A stretch of 64,000 nt of DNA from Cantharellus purpuraceus (taxonomy: Eukaryota > Basidiomycota > Agaricomycetes > Cantharellales > Hydnaceae), in assembly GCA_025174535.1 (NCBI GenBank), contig JALBUN010000006.1:558001-622000 (forward strand). The letters are read 5' to 3'. A program made the position numbers and the translations under genes. Within the stretch, counting starts at the first letter, position 1; each line of letters begins with the position of its first letter. This document shows positions 1 to 9,135 of the stretch, in pieces. Under the pieces are notes generated by a model. That model had not been told where the DNA came from. It made no database searches and was given only the letters and a program-made list of their open reading frames with translations.

Positions 1-1024
1 TTCTACCCATCTTCTGCACACCAGTGTGACTAGAGTGACATACAGTGTCATCCTCTATCTCAGTAACTGTTGATTACCAGTTCAAGGATCTTTTACAGTT
101 GTGTAACTGTACTTGATTGCACTTGAAGTACTGATATTCCTGCTTTGGGCATGAGTGTAGTATCTGCCTCACATGACTACAAATCTACAGGGTGAGATTG
201 TCTGTTGATAGTCCTGCCATTAGTGCTCTTTGTTTAAGTTACTAGTGTGTACTGCCTTTGCAGAGCATTAGGATCTTGAACTCGTGTGAAGCAGTTGCTA
301 GACTGCTTCACACATTGTTACCCGCTTCTGAGTGCCACTGGTTGGACGGTTGGATTCATCCACCTACTTCCTTTAGCCTCTAAGTGCATTCCCATCTTTT
401 TGGAATATCTGGACCCCTAAGTGTCTGTGAACTCTAGACTCTGGAAGTCTTATTCATTTCTTGCTGCTAAGAAATGTATTACTTTTCTGCATATGGTGTG
501 AGGGCAACGCTGATGATGAGGCCACAACAACAAGATACTCAATAAGTGAGAGCTGATAAGAAATAATGCCAGCTGGTACAGCGGATATCCTCAGTCTATA
601 CAGCTGTTTCTGATAAATACATGGGACTTTCTGGTACAGCGGATATCCTCAGAGATCAAGCTGAGGGGATCACACTGCACCAAGGCGAGTCTTTATACTA
701 AATGATGGAGACGGATAGGAGAACCAAGATAGGGGAGGAAAGATAGGGGAAGTGATAGGGGCAATGAAATAGGGGAGACGCACCCTGACAGGCTGCGCTG
801 ATAGGGGTGTCAAGAGAAAATACTAAAAATAGAATATGACTTATTTGAACCCTGACATATAGTCTGCATTGACCAATACAAAGGATTGTAACCAAAGTAC
901 GAATGTTAAATTGTTTCTGGAGTTGTGCTGCAGCAGGGTTTGATATTCTTCTCAGCTGTTCATTCACGGAATTGTGGTGATTTAGAGTTTGCCCTAACAC
1001 CATAATTTTGCAGGTTCCAAAACA
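1..1024 (+). repeat. LTR B fragment, truncated by window start
   Basis: Long terminal repeat of the family B gypsy element, written in the same sense as that family's pol. It matches the two LTRs of the complete copy at 44625-56304 and ends in the family terminus TTCCAAAACA at 1024. The 5' part lies outside the window, and a 361-bp segment (495-855) interrupts it. Past 1024 the sequence changes directly to a gag fragment of another element. Confidence 0.8.
495..855. mobile_element. Unclassified 361-bp insertion in LTR B
   Basis: The uninterrupted LTR reads through this point in other copies. Here the sequence breaks between two copies of CATAT (490-494 and 856-860), which look like a 5-bp target site duplication. 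The insert has no clear terminal inverted repeat and no coding frame I trust. It contains a 22-bp direct repeat (573-594 and 631-652). Part of it recurs in reverse at about 58141-58190. It could be a small solo LTR or a non-autonomous element; the class is unknown. Confidence 0.55.
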
Positions 1025-1459
1025 GCCTGCTCCCAGCATCAACACCATCCCCGAGGTCATCGAAGAACTGACGGACCACATAGAGGCCATCAATGAAGAA
1101 GACGACACCCTGCCCTCTCCAAATCTGGTGCAAGCCATCTCCCTGCTCACCAGCAGCATCCGTAACCCACAAGCCCCTAAGTCCCAGACCAAGGTCCAAG
1201 AACCCAACCCATTCAATGGCTCTGATCCACAAAAACTCCAGCCGTTCTTGGTGCAATGCCGGTTGAATTTCCACGACTGCCCTGACATGTTCACATCCAA
1301 TCAGGTGAAGGTCACCTTCGCCATGTCCTATCTCAAGGGCACCACACTGGACTACTTCAAGCCAGCACTCATGGATGACTCCGATGAACCAATATGGTCA
1401 GATGACTACTCCGACTTCATCTCCAAACTTTGGACCAATTTTGGTCCTTACAACCCTGA
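1025..1459 (+). pseudogene. Retrotransposon gag fragment (Ty3/gypsy)
   Basis: About 145 codons of an open gag reading frame, without a credible start and cut off at 1459. It contains the capsid-region signature of fungal gypsy Gag proteins: NPFNGSDPQKLQPFLVQC, then a hydrophobic-acidic stretch ending in LWTNFGPYNP. It runs on the plus strand, opposite to the pol at 3920-8702, so it belongs to a different copy. An LTR A begins directly at 1460, so family A inserted here or joined by rearrangement. The identity as gag is sure; the family is not. Confidence 0.7.
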
Positions 1460-1982
1460 TGTTACGCACTAGGTCCAATTTGGGGTCGGAGATTGGATTG
1501 GAGGTTGGGTCGGAGGTTTGGTTGGAGTCGGAGTACGTCATGGGGGTCAGAACGGACTTGGCTTCAGCTTATGTGCTGTGCCCTCACTAATACCGGTGTC
1601 TGAGATTTCAGAGACGGAACTTAGAGAGTTAGGATCGGACTTAGGAGCTAGGCGTGATTCAATATTCAAACTGGGGAATGAAGCCCCCAGTCGGGCAACT
1701 TAAATACATATTTGAAATCTAATAATAATTACTCCAGTGATGGGTCTCCGAGGCTGACGGCCTTACATGAGTATGTCCAAGTCCGATGGGGACGGATGTC
1801 CGGGTTCCTATGGTGATGCTGATGCATCGATTGGAACCGGAGATGGATGGGTGGAATCGGCGGTGACAGTTGGACAGGTAAATGGAGACGTAGCGGTTTC
1901 CAAATGGAGTATAGATTTTATATGCGCGGGGATCTGAGGGGATCGGACGGGGATCTGGGCGTTAATGAATATAGTCATAACA
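1460..1982 (-). repeat. LTR A (523 bp), 3' LTR of chromovirus copy 1
   Basis: It starts TGTTACGCACTAGG and ends CATAACA, giving TG...CA borders. It matches the LTR at 62244-62757 and the partial ones at 14678, 40310 and 63010. The strand is given relative to pol, which lies antisense. Downstream (1983-2097) is the region between the LTR and the antisense ORF. Near its start it carries a short GGTTGG-rich stretch that is expanded in the copy at 14678. Confidence 0.85.
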
Positions 1983-2082
1983 GTATCTCTCCATTTAAGG
2001 CTGAGCCCCTGAGGCCTCATGTCCGTGGATTGAATAGGAGACAATTGGGCACGGTCGGAGTTATACTGGGGGTCTGGAGACA

Positions 2083-2097
2083 TATAAAAGGAGGGGC
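2083..2097 (+). promoter_or_regulatory. TATA-like box before the antisense ORF
   Basis: The sequence ACATATAAAAGGAGGGG lies just upstream of the first ATG at 2098. The same string is conserved before the homologous ORF near 62126. It is too close to this ATG for a normal 25-35 nt TATA-to-start distance. Transcripts may therefore begin downstream of 2098 and translation at a nearby in-frame ATG (2119 or 2122). This is inference. Confidence 0.4.
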
Positions 2098-3768
2098 ATG
2101 ATTGAGGTCTTATCCTCAATGATGTCAAACCCTTTGGCAAGCATGAGCGTGGCCAAGCTGGAGCAGTTGCTCTTGGCCCGATGGAAGGAAGAGGAAGAGG
2201 AGCAGAAATGGAAAGAGGAGGAGGAAGCAGAACGGAGACAGAAGGAGGAGGAGGAGGCAGAATGGAGATGGAAGGAGGAGGAGGAGGCGGAACGGAGATG
2301 GAAGGAGGAGGAGGAGCAGCAATGGAAAGAGGCGGCGAAAATGGAACAGAGAAGGAAAGAGGAGGAAGCGAAAGTTGAGAGGGCCTGCATGGTGAAGGAA
2401 CTTGCGGCAGTGATGGAGGCTGTGAGACTGAAAGAAGTGGAGGAGCAGGCACATGAGTTAGAGGCCGCCATGGAGGTAGAGGAGGAGGTGACCGGGGCAG
2501 GGGAAACCAGCCACCCAGGAAGTCCGAGCGTGCCCATATGGCCAGGGACACCGGAAGTCGCCATCATCTCCATTACACGGACGGAGGCGACTCGTTCGAG
2601 GATTGTCACTGCGGAGGACTCACCGTTACGTCCACGGGCACGGCCCTTATTTGAGTTAGGGGCAGCTGAGGAAGATGATGTGGCGGAGATGGAGAGGGTG
2701 GAGGTGGAAGCAGATCCTGATGCCAATGTGGAGCTCAATGCAACTGCAGAGCCCGAGGTGGGCATGGATGTTGGGACGGATGCGGAGCCGGATCCTACTT
2801 CAAATTCTTACGAGGAGATGGCTTGGGTAGCTGCGGTCAAGGCTTGCAAAAGAGCGGAGCTCTATGCTGCTACCACTAAGAAGAACCTCGACGTCGCGGT
2901 CTTTTCCCTGAAGGCCTACCCGAGTGCTGATACAGAGAAGTGAGAGGTGGACCGGAGGGTCATATGGTGCAAGGCAGAGAGTTGCGTGTTGGCGACCCGT
3001 AAGAAGGAGCTGCGTGTCGTGAGGTTGGCGATCCAGCTTTGCAAGCGTGAGATGGAGAAGGCGGCAGCAGAACAGCAGGACAAGGAGGAGGAGAGGGAAC
3101 ACTTGGAGGCCGCAGCAAGGAGGGGCAGACCACCCAAGGCTCTGGCTCCAACGGAGCCATTTGGTGGACCCGGTGTAACTTGCGACTTATGTCGTGATGT
3201 GGGTGTGGAGTGCGTGTGGCCTACCGGCCCAACTTGCCGACTTCGGTCCTGCGATCATTGTCGGGGTTGGAAAGGAGGGTGTAGGATCGATGGGAAGTTC
3301 GATCCCCAGAGTTGGAGCGTCAAGCCCCGACTAGTGGTACAAGGAGGGGCAGAGAAGGAATCGGAGGGTCGTCCGACCAAAAAGAGGCGGATGGAGACGG
3401 GTGCTGTGGCAGCCGGGGGTAGCGGCGTCGGATCGAAAGGGGCGACAACCGGTGCAGCTATGGGGCGCATTTCAGTGCCCAATAGCACTGTGGGCCAGCT
3501 TATCCGGCTGGTTAACCTGCAGTCGGAGCACCTTCGGCGGACGGAGGGGTGGTTGGTAGACTTGGTGAGGATGATGAAACGGAAGGAGGTTCTGGAGGGT
3601 CGTCGGACAGCCGAGTTACGTCAGTTGCGGAAATTCATGGCCCCATTGGATGGGGATTCAGACATGGGAGATGAGAAGGATTGGGTGTCGGATGTAGAGA
3701 GTGATGAGGAGTCGGAGTCGGAGCCTGAGGTAGATAAGGGAAAGGGGAAAAGGAAACGCGATGTATAA
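2098..3768 (+). pseudogene. Antisense ORF of chromovirus A: coiled coil plus zinc cluster protein
   Basis: A 557-codon frame, including the terminal stop, broken by one in-frame TGA at 2941-2943 where the copy near 61.3 kb has TGG (Trp). Residues ~20-130 are a Glu/Arg/Lys-rich coiled coil built of repeats like KEEEEAERRW. An acidic region follows. Residues ~362-395 hold six cysteines spaced C-X2-C-X6-C-X12-C-X2-C-X6-C, the spacing of fungal Zn2Cys6 clusters. Basic patches (KKRR about residue 427 and a lysine/arginine-rich C-terminus) look like nuclear signals. It lies downstream of LTR A in forward direction and converges on the pol frame (stop at 3920). A DNA-binding nuclear role is inference. 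It is not a known gag, pol or env type. Confidence 0.75.
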
Positions 3769-3919
3769 AATAAAAATGAAAATGATTATAAATTTCGGAA
3801 TGGAGAAAGAATGAGGTGGAGTGATATTCCTTTGGAGTTTTTTGAGCAGGCTGGTAATTTCCCTTGACTTGTAATAAAATGGTGATGCGAAATAATAGAA
3901 TTAGCATTAGTAATGGAAC

Positions 3920-6035
3920 TTAAAGATTCATAAGAGGGCCAGGTTTGTCTGGATAAGCAGAGTGAAAATTGGAGATGGATTTGGATGCGTGGTCGGGTTC
4001 GGATGCAGAGATCCATGAAGACTCTTCATCGGTGCCTTTGTATCCAGTCCATTTGACTAAGATGCTTGTTCGGAATCATGTCAGTATACAATATTCTGAT
4101 GTATAGGAGATATACATCAGGATTTCAATGATACATAAAGCCAGGGAGTTACAATTTGGATATCTTAAAAGATTTCGGATGTGTGAAATTTTCATAAATA
4201 TAAACATATATTCTATATTTTAATAAACTTTAAAAGATAAGATATTTGGTTGAGATGAACATAATCATTTACATGGATATAATAGGAATGTATGTATTAA
4301 TATAATTGGTATTATATAGGGTATTTAGATATACAAATACCAGGTGGGGATTAAAGATAGTTCAAATTATGTTACAAGTATTGTATAAGAAACAATCAAT
4401 GATATTTGGATGTTCCCTCAAGAGAGTTGCCACCACTAAATCAGGAAAAAAAGAATTATTTTTGAGAATTATGCCAAAATATCACAATATGTTTTAATCT
4501 AGTATATTGTGTAAAATTTGAGAATCATGTTGAAATATGAAAATAAGTTTGAATTGAAGTGTATTGTATAAAATTTGAGGAAAATAGGTTGTATATACGT
4601 ATTTGTTGTATTTCTGAACAAGCGTCTAAGTACTGGAGCTTGCACTTGTATCGACGGTCGATCTTCAAGTCCAGGATCTCAGATATCTCATATTCATTGT
4701 CTCCTTTGATGATGATCGGGGGAGGTGGAGGTTGCATTTGACCGGAGATCTCGTTCGTAGTAGCGGGTTCGAGCATTGATATATGAAAGACCAGATGAAC
4801 TGCTCGGAAGTGGTCAGGGAGGTGGAGGGTGAAAGACCTGCTGCCTGCGTGAGCAATGACCTCATAAGGACCTAAGTATTTCTTGGAGAGTTTCTTCGAT
4901 GGACGGGTGGTCCAGAAGTGTTCGGCCTTAACGAATACTTTGTCTCCTATTCGCAGGTCCGGAGCCGGAATGTGGCATCGGTCTGCGGAGACTTGATATT
5001 GTTTCTGGGCATCGGAGATGGTCTCTCAGAGATGTTGGTGTAGTTGATTGAGGTCGGTTATGAATTGGCGGGCTTTGGTGGAGGCAAGTTCTTTCTCAGG
5101 GTGAACGGAGATGTTCGGATGGTAGCCTTTATTAGCAAAGGACGGAGAGATGCCGGTAGTCACATTTGGAGTGTTGTTGTAGGCAAACTCTGTGATCAGA
5201 AGTAGATCAGCCCAGTTGTCTTGTTGATAGTTACAATAGATTCGGAGATATTGTTCCAGTGACTGATTCATTTGTTCCGTTTGTCCGTCTCCTTCAGGGT
5301 GGTATCTGGAGGTGAAATGGAGCTTCATGTCGAGAGCCTTTCCTAATGTGCAGAAGAAGGAGGACACGAACTCCGAGCCCCGATCGGATGTGACATGCGA
5401 TGGGACTCCGTGTTTAGAGAATACGTGGAGAACAAACAGTTTAGCTAGCGAGGTGGAGGTGATGGTGTCATGCGTCAGAATGAATAGTGACTGTTTAGTG
5501 AACCTATCAACAATCACAAGTATGGTGTCGTATCCGAGTGATGGGGGGAGCTTCTCTATGAAATCCATGGAGATGGAGTTCCATGGTTGCTCCGGGATCG
5601 GAAGTTGTTTGAGCATTCCGTAGGGTTTGTGCCTTTGCAATTTGAGCGCATACACGTGGTGCAGGAGTTACAGTAGTGTTGAATGTATTCCCGCATTTTT
5701 GGCCATACATAGTCTCGTCGGATTAATCCTTGTGTGCGATTTTGCCCGAAGTGGCCGGAGATCGGGTGATCATGATAATACTGCAAAAATCAGAGTCGGA
5801 GGCCGTTGGCATCGGGGACATATATCCGGTTGTTGTGTCAGAGGTGTCCTTCGGGGTCAAGTGACCATTTCGGATTGGAAGGGTTGTCCAAGTGTTTAAC
5901 TGCAACAGGATTGGATCGGAGTGATGAGCGGATGTTGGAACGGAGTTGGTCAATGTCCATAATGGTGACAGCTCGGAGGGTGGGAGTCATGAGGGTGGAT
6001 GCTCGTAGGGACGATGCCAGCTGCTCGTTAGTAAA
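3920..6035 (-). pseudogene. Chromovirus A pol, 3' part (integrase and chromodomain), copy 1
   Basis: Reading on the minus strand: the linker after RNase H, the H2C2 zinc region (HDHPISGHFG... CNSCTTC, around 5680-5790), the integrase core (SMDFIEKLPP, then SDRGSEF, then HPEGDGQTEQ, around 5280-5590), and a chromodomain near 4630-4780. Ty3/gypsy integrase joins cDNA to the genome, and chromodomains direct it to chromatin marks. The frame is broken by a TGA at 5026 and by a 566-bp MITE in the chromodomain. The right end is cut at the duplicated GTAAA (6031-6035), where an LTR B-type insertion starts; pol resumes at 8055. Confidence 0.85.
4061..4626. mobile_element. PIF/Harbinger-like MITE, copy 1
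   Basis: A 566-bp AT-rich element with terminal inverted repeats (GATGCTTGTTCGGAA and the complement of TTCTGAACAAGCGTC) and a TAA target duplication on both sides (4058-4060, 4627-4629). The copy at 12506-14677 has an uninterrupted chromodomain at this spot, which gives the empty site. No transposase is encoded. The 3-bp TWA duplication is typical of PIF/Harbinger elements. Confidence 0.8.
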
Positions 6036-6051
6036 TGTTTTGGAACCCGCC

Positions 6052-6623
6052 GTTATAACTGCTGAGCCTACATCATTACTCGCTAATTCAACCACTTATG
6101 AGCCTAATACGGTGAAGGAAGGGATGGCACGTGAGGACGCACCTATGTGGAGAGGGGCTATTGAAGCCGAGCTTGAATCGTTGAGGAAGCATGGAGTATG
6201 GCGCTTCGTAAAACAGCTGGACAGTGCGAATGTAATCAGAAGTCATTGGGTCTTCAAAATCAAACATGACGCAAATGGGAAACTCGTGAAATATAAAGCC
6301 CGGCTGGTTGCACAAGGATATACTCAATCTTTTGGTATTGATTATGACAATACCTTCTCACCTGTTGCACACCTTGCATCCCTCCGCATAATTACTGCGC
6401 TTGCTGCGCATAATGGCTGGTTGATTCAACAGATGGACATAGATAGTGCGTATCTTAACGCACCGCTCCATGAGATAATTTACATGCAACCACTGCCTGG
6501 TTTTGCATGCGACCCGGATGTTGTCTGCCTGATGCAGAAAGCATTGTATGGCCTAAAATAATCAGGACACCCCGCTGTCTTCCACAAGCACACCGATGGG
6601 CATATGTCATCATAGCGACCACC
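6052..6623 (+). pseudogene. Ty1/copia reverse transcriptase fragment
   Basis: The plus-strand frame contains the N-terminal half of a copia RT: WVFKIKHDANGKLVKYKARL, VAQGYTQSFGIDYDNTFSPV, then MDIDSAYLNAPL and KALYGLK. A TAA stands where Gln normally follows (GLKQSG). The downstream bases encode a shifted remnant of the region near the YVDD loop (KHTDGHM...), so the catalytic loop is deleted. The same piece occurs in the inverted arm up to 19700. It is not functional. Confidence 0.85.
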
Positions 6624-8054
6624 TGTTTTGGAACCCACAAAATTATGGTGTTAGGGCAAACTCTAAATCACCACAATTCTGTGAATGAACAGCTAAGAAG
6701 AATATCAAATCCTACTGCAGCACAACTCCAGAAACAATTTAACATTTGTACTTTGGTTACAATCTGTTGTAATGGTCAATGCAGTCGATACGCAGGAAGG
6801 TAATACATTTCTTAGCAGTAGGGAATGAATAAGACTTCCAGAGTCTAGAGTTCACGGATGCTTAGGGGTCCAGATATTCCAAAAAGAGGGGAATGCACTT
6901 AGAGGCTAGAGGAAGTAGGTGGATGAATCCAACTGTCCAACCAGTGACACTCTGAAGCGGGTAACAGCGATGTGTGAAGTAGTCTGGCAACTGCTTCACA
7001 CAAGTTCAAGATTCTAATGCTCTGCAAAGGCAGTACACACTAGTAACTTAAACAAGAGCACTAATGGCAGGACTATCAACAGACAATCTCACCCTGTAGA
7101 TTTGTAGTCACGTGAGGTAGATACTACACTCACGCCCAAAGCAGGACAATCACTACTTCGAGTGCAATCGAATACAGTTACACAACTGTAAGCGACCCTT
7201 GAACTGGACAATCAACAGTTACTGAGATATAGAGGATGACACTGTATGTCACTCTAGTCACACTGATGTGCAAATGATGGGGTAGAAAATGGTTATTTAT
7301 TTCAGAGGCAGAATGGGCTCCTTTTATATTGTATTTACAGGAGCTGACTAATACTACTGGAAACTTCTACCTATTAATAGATGGAAACTACTGGAAGCTA
7401 GTGGAATATGTGAGAAGGGGTGGAAGTTTCCTAGCCAATGAGCTGCTTGGATTTGCTCTGACTCATGGCATGAGTCATGGATGGAGTCATAGTATGAGTA
7501 ATCACAGGAGTCATGGTATGAGTCATGGAAGGAGTCATAGCATGAGTCATGGCAGGAGTCATTGCATGAGTCACCATTACTCAAATAACTCAGTCAATAC
7601 TTCATTTCCCAGGCTGATCAGCACAGCTATGGGTAGGCACAGCTTCTATTGAACTCTCCACCGAAAATGGAGTCAGGAGGTGCAGTGGTTGCAAAGATAT
7701 TGAGCATTTACTGGCAGTGGTGACCAGATTGAGTCGGAGATTGAAATGAGTCATGTGATTGAAAATGAGTCAGTAGTCCGGGTGACTCCGGGTGACTTTG
7801 GGGCTGGTGACATCTGCGAAGGTTTGTGGGTCCATGTGGGTCCCAAAACTTCGCCCAGCAGAACAATAAGTTTGTAGACTCATTTCTGCATGGAAAATTC
7901 CCAAAAAAATATGAAAAAATACAGAATATTTGAATGGCCCTGAATCAAGAGAAAGCAGCAGATATATGCTGATATTTTAAGGCCATGAAGCGAAATTGTA
8001 CAGTTTTGGGACTTTAAACAAGATCTTTTTTAAGGGAAAACCAGTTCCCATACA
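6624..8054 (-). repeat. LTR B' (1431 bp), left inverted-repeat arm
   Basis: It shares both termini with LTR B (TGTTTTGGAACC ... TTCCCATACA) but has a different middle. In pol sense (minus) the order is: 5' end at 8054, an array of TGASTCA sites (7772-7459), TATAAAA at 7328-7322, then R-U5 down to 6624. The reverse-complement twin is at 17696-19127, and a third copy at 56807-58139. Confidence 0.8.
7459..7772 (-). promoter_or_regulatory. Array of Gcn4/AP-1-type sites in LTR B' U3
   Basis: Seven exact TGASTCA cores lie in about 310 bp: 7459, 7471, 7519, 7543, 7567, 7747 and 7766 (approximate core starts). Four are full ATGAGTCAT palindromes, and near-matches (GGAGTCAT) lie between them. In fungi this is the binding site of Gcn4/Cpc1 bZIP factors (general amino acid control). 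The array lies upstream of the LTR TATA box, where an enhancer would be. Regulation is inferred. Confidence 0.55.
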
Positions 8055-8702
8055 GTAAACACAGGACGAAAGTTGTGGGGGTTTACAGTGGCATAGTCGC
8101 TATTCCCCTCTTTAGGGTAGACATCCCAGTGTCTAGTTAACGTGTCGGGCTTTGCTCCGAGTCGACCTGGATGGAAACGGATAATGAGATTGAACTGAGA
8201 TAGGTATTTGGACCATCGGACCTGTCTCCGGGTGAGCAGTTTTGTTGTGGAGAAGTATTCCAAGTTCTTGTGGTCAGTTATGATGTCCACCGGGTCGGAG
8301 GGACCTTCAAGGTAGTGTCTCCATATCCAGAAGGCTTCACATATGGCAAGGAGCTCTTTGTCATGGACGTCATAGTTCAGTTCGGGGGGCGTAAATGTAC
8401 GCGAGTGAAAAGCGATCGGGTGGACTTGTCCGTCATCCAGAGAGATGATGGACAGGATCACAGCAAGTGCATAGTCGGAGGCGTCGGTCTCTAATAGGAT
8501 GGGAACGTCTGGAACCCAATGAGTCAGTATCAGAGTGGAAGTAAAGGCCTTTTTCAGGGTCTCAAAACTCTGTCTACATTCATCAGTGAAATTCCATTGG
8601 ATACCCTTCCTAGTGAGTCGGGTGAGCGGGACAGTGATATCGGAGTAGCCGTGAATAAAGCGGCGGTAGAAGTTGGCAAACCCAAGGAAGGACTGTACGT
8701 CC
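8055..8702 (-). pseudogene. Chromovirus A pol: end of RT and RNase H, copy 1
   Basis: Continuation of the pol at 3920-6035 beyond the LTR B' insertion. On the minus strand it shows the RT C-terminal region (FANFYRRFIHGYSD, TRLTRKGIQW) and then RNase H ([49 protein letters not shown]). The upstream RT core is missing: at 8703 the sequence changes to unrelated AT-rich DNA. The same fragment exists in inverted orientation at 17048-17695. Confidence 0.85.
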
Positions 8703-9135
8703 TGTCAAGAATTTATTCAAGTAATACTACGATCTATTGGAGTAAGAAGGGAGAGTTTTATGATAAGAAAAAGTTGTGAAAAGTTTGGGGATTTTTTGAT
8801 TAAGGGATGAGGAGGAGGTGATTTTCGATTTTATTTTGTGAGCCATCCTTTCGTTCTACGAGGATGGCTACTACTCAAAAAGGGAGGTATTATGATGATT
8901 TTCATTCGTCATAAACCTCAAGTCAAACAGGTAAAAACTCCTTTCTCTATAAAAAGTTTTTCCCCATGACATCACATATTATCAGTATCCACATCATTTC
9001 TTTTATCATATATTTCAATCTTACTAAAAGGCCTTTTTTATCATGTGATTGCCAAATTGTATATTAGCTACAACTGTGTACAAGTATCAGAGATCGGATT
9101 CACTATTTTTAATCCCTTCCAAGCTGCAAACAAAC
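8703..9135. other. Unidentified 433-bp segment
   Basis: AT-rich sequence between the RT fragment and LTR B, repeated in inverted form at 16617-17047. It shows no protein motif and no terminal repeats. It may be the remains of the element into which LTR B inserted, or filler DNA from the rearrangement. Confidence 0.3.

Larger units (their letters stand above)
6036..8054 (-). mobile_element. Rearranged LTR B' insertion carrying a copia fragment
   Basis: The insertion is bounded by GTAAA on both sides (6031-6035 and 8055-8059) within the chromovirus pol. It begins with only 16 bp of LTR (TGTTTTGGAACCCGCC), passes into a copia reverse transcriptase piece (6052-6623), and ends with a complete LTR B' (6624-8054). 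Most of the first LTR and the element's own interior are missing. This implies an internal deletion or recombination that brought copia sequence between the LTRs. Confidence 0.65.

Noticed and set aside
1808..2551. Long minus-strand Pro/Ser-rich open frame
   Set aside because: It is the complement of the Glu/Lys-rich coiled-coil repeats; the composition is explained by the repeat and there is no independent support.
7465..7575. Regular short repeats that could suggest a CRISPR-like array
   Set aside because: Units are about 12 bp without unique spacers, inside a fungal LTR; they are tandem TGASTCA-type sites.
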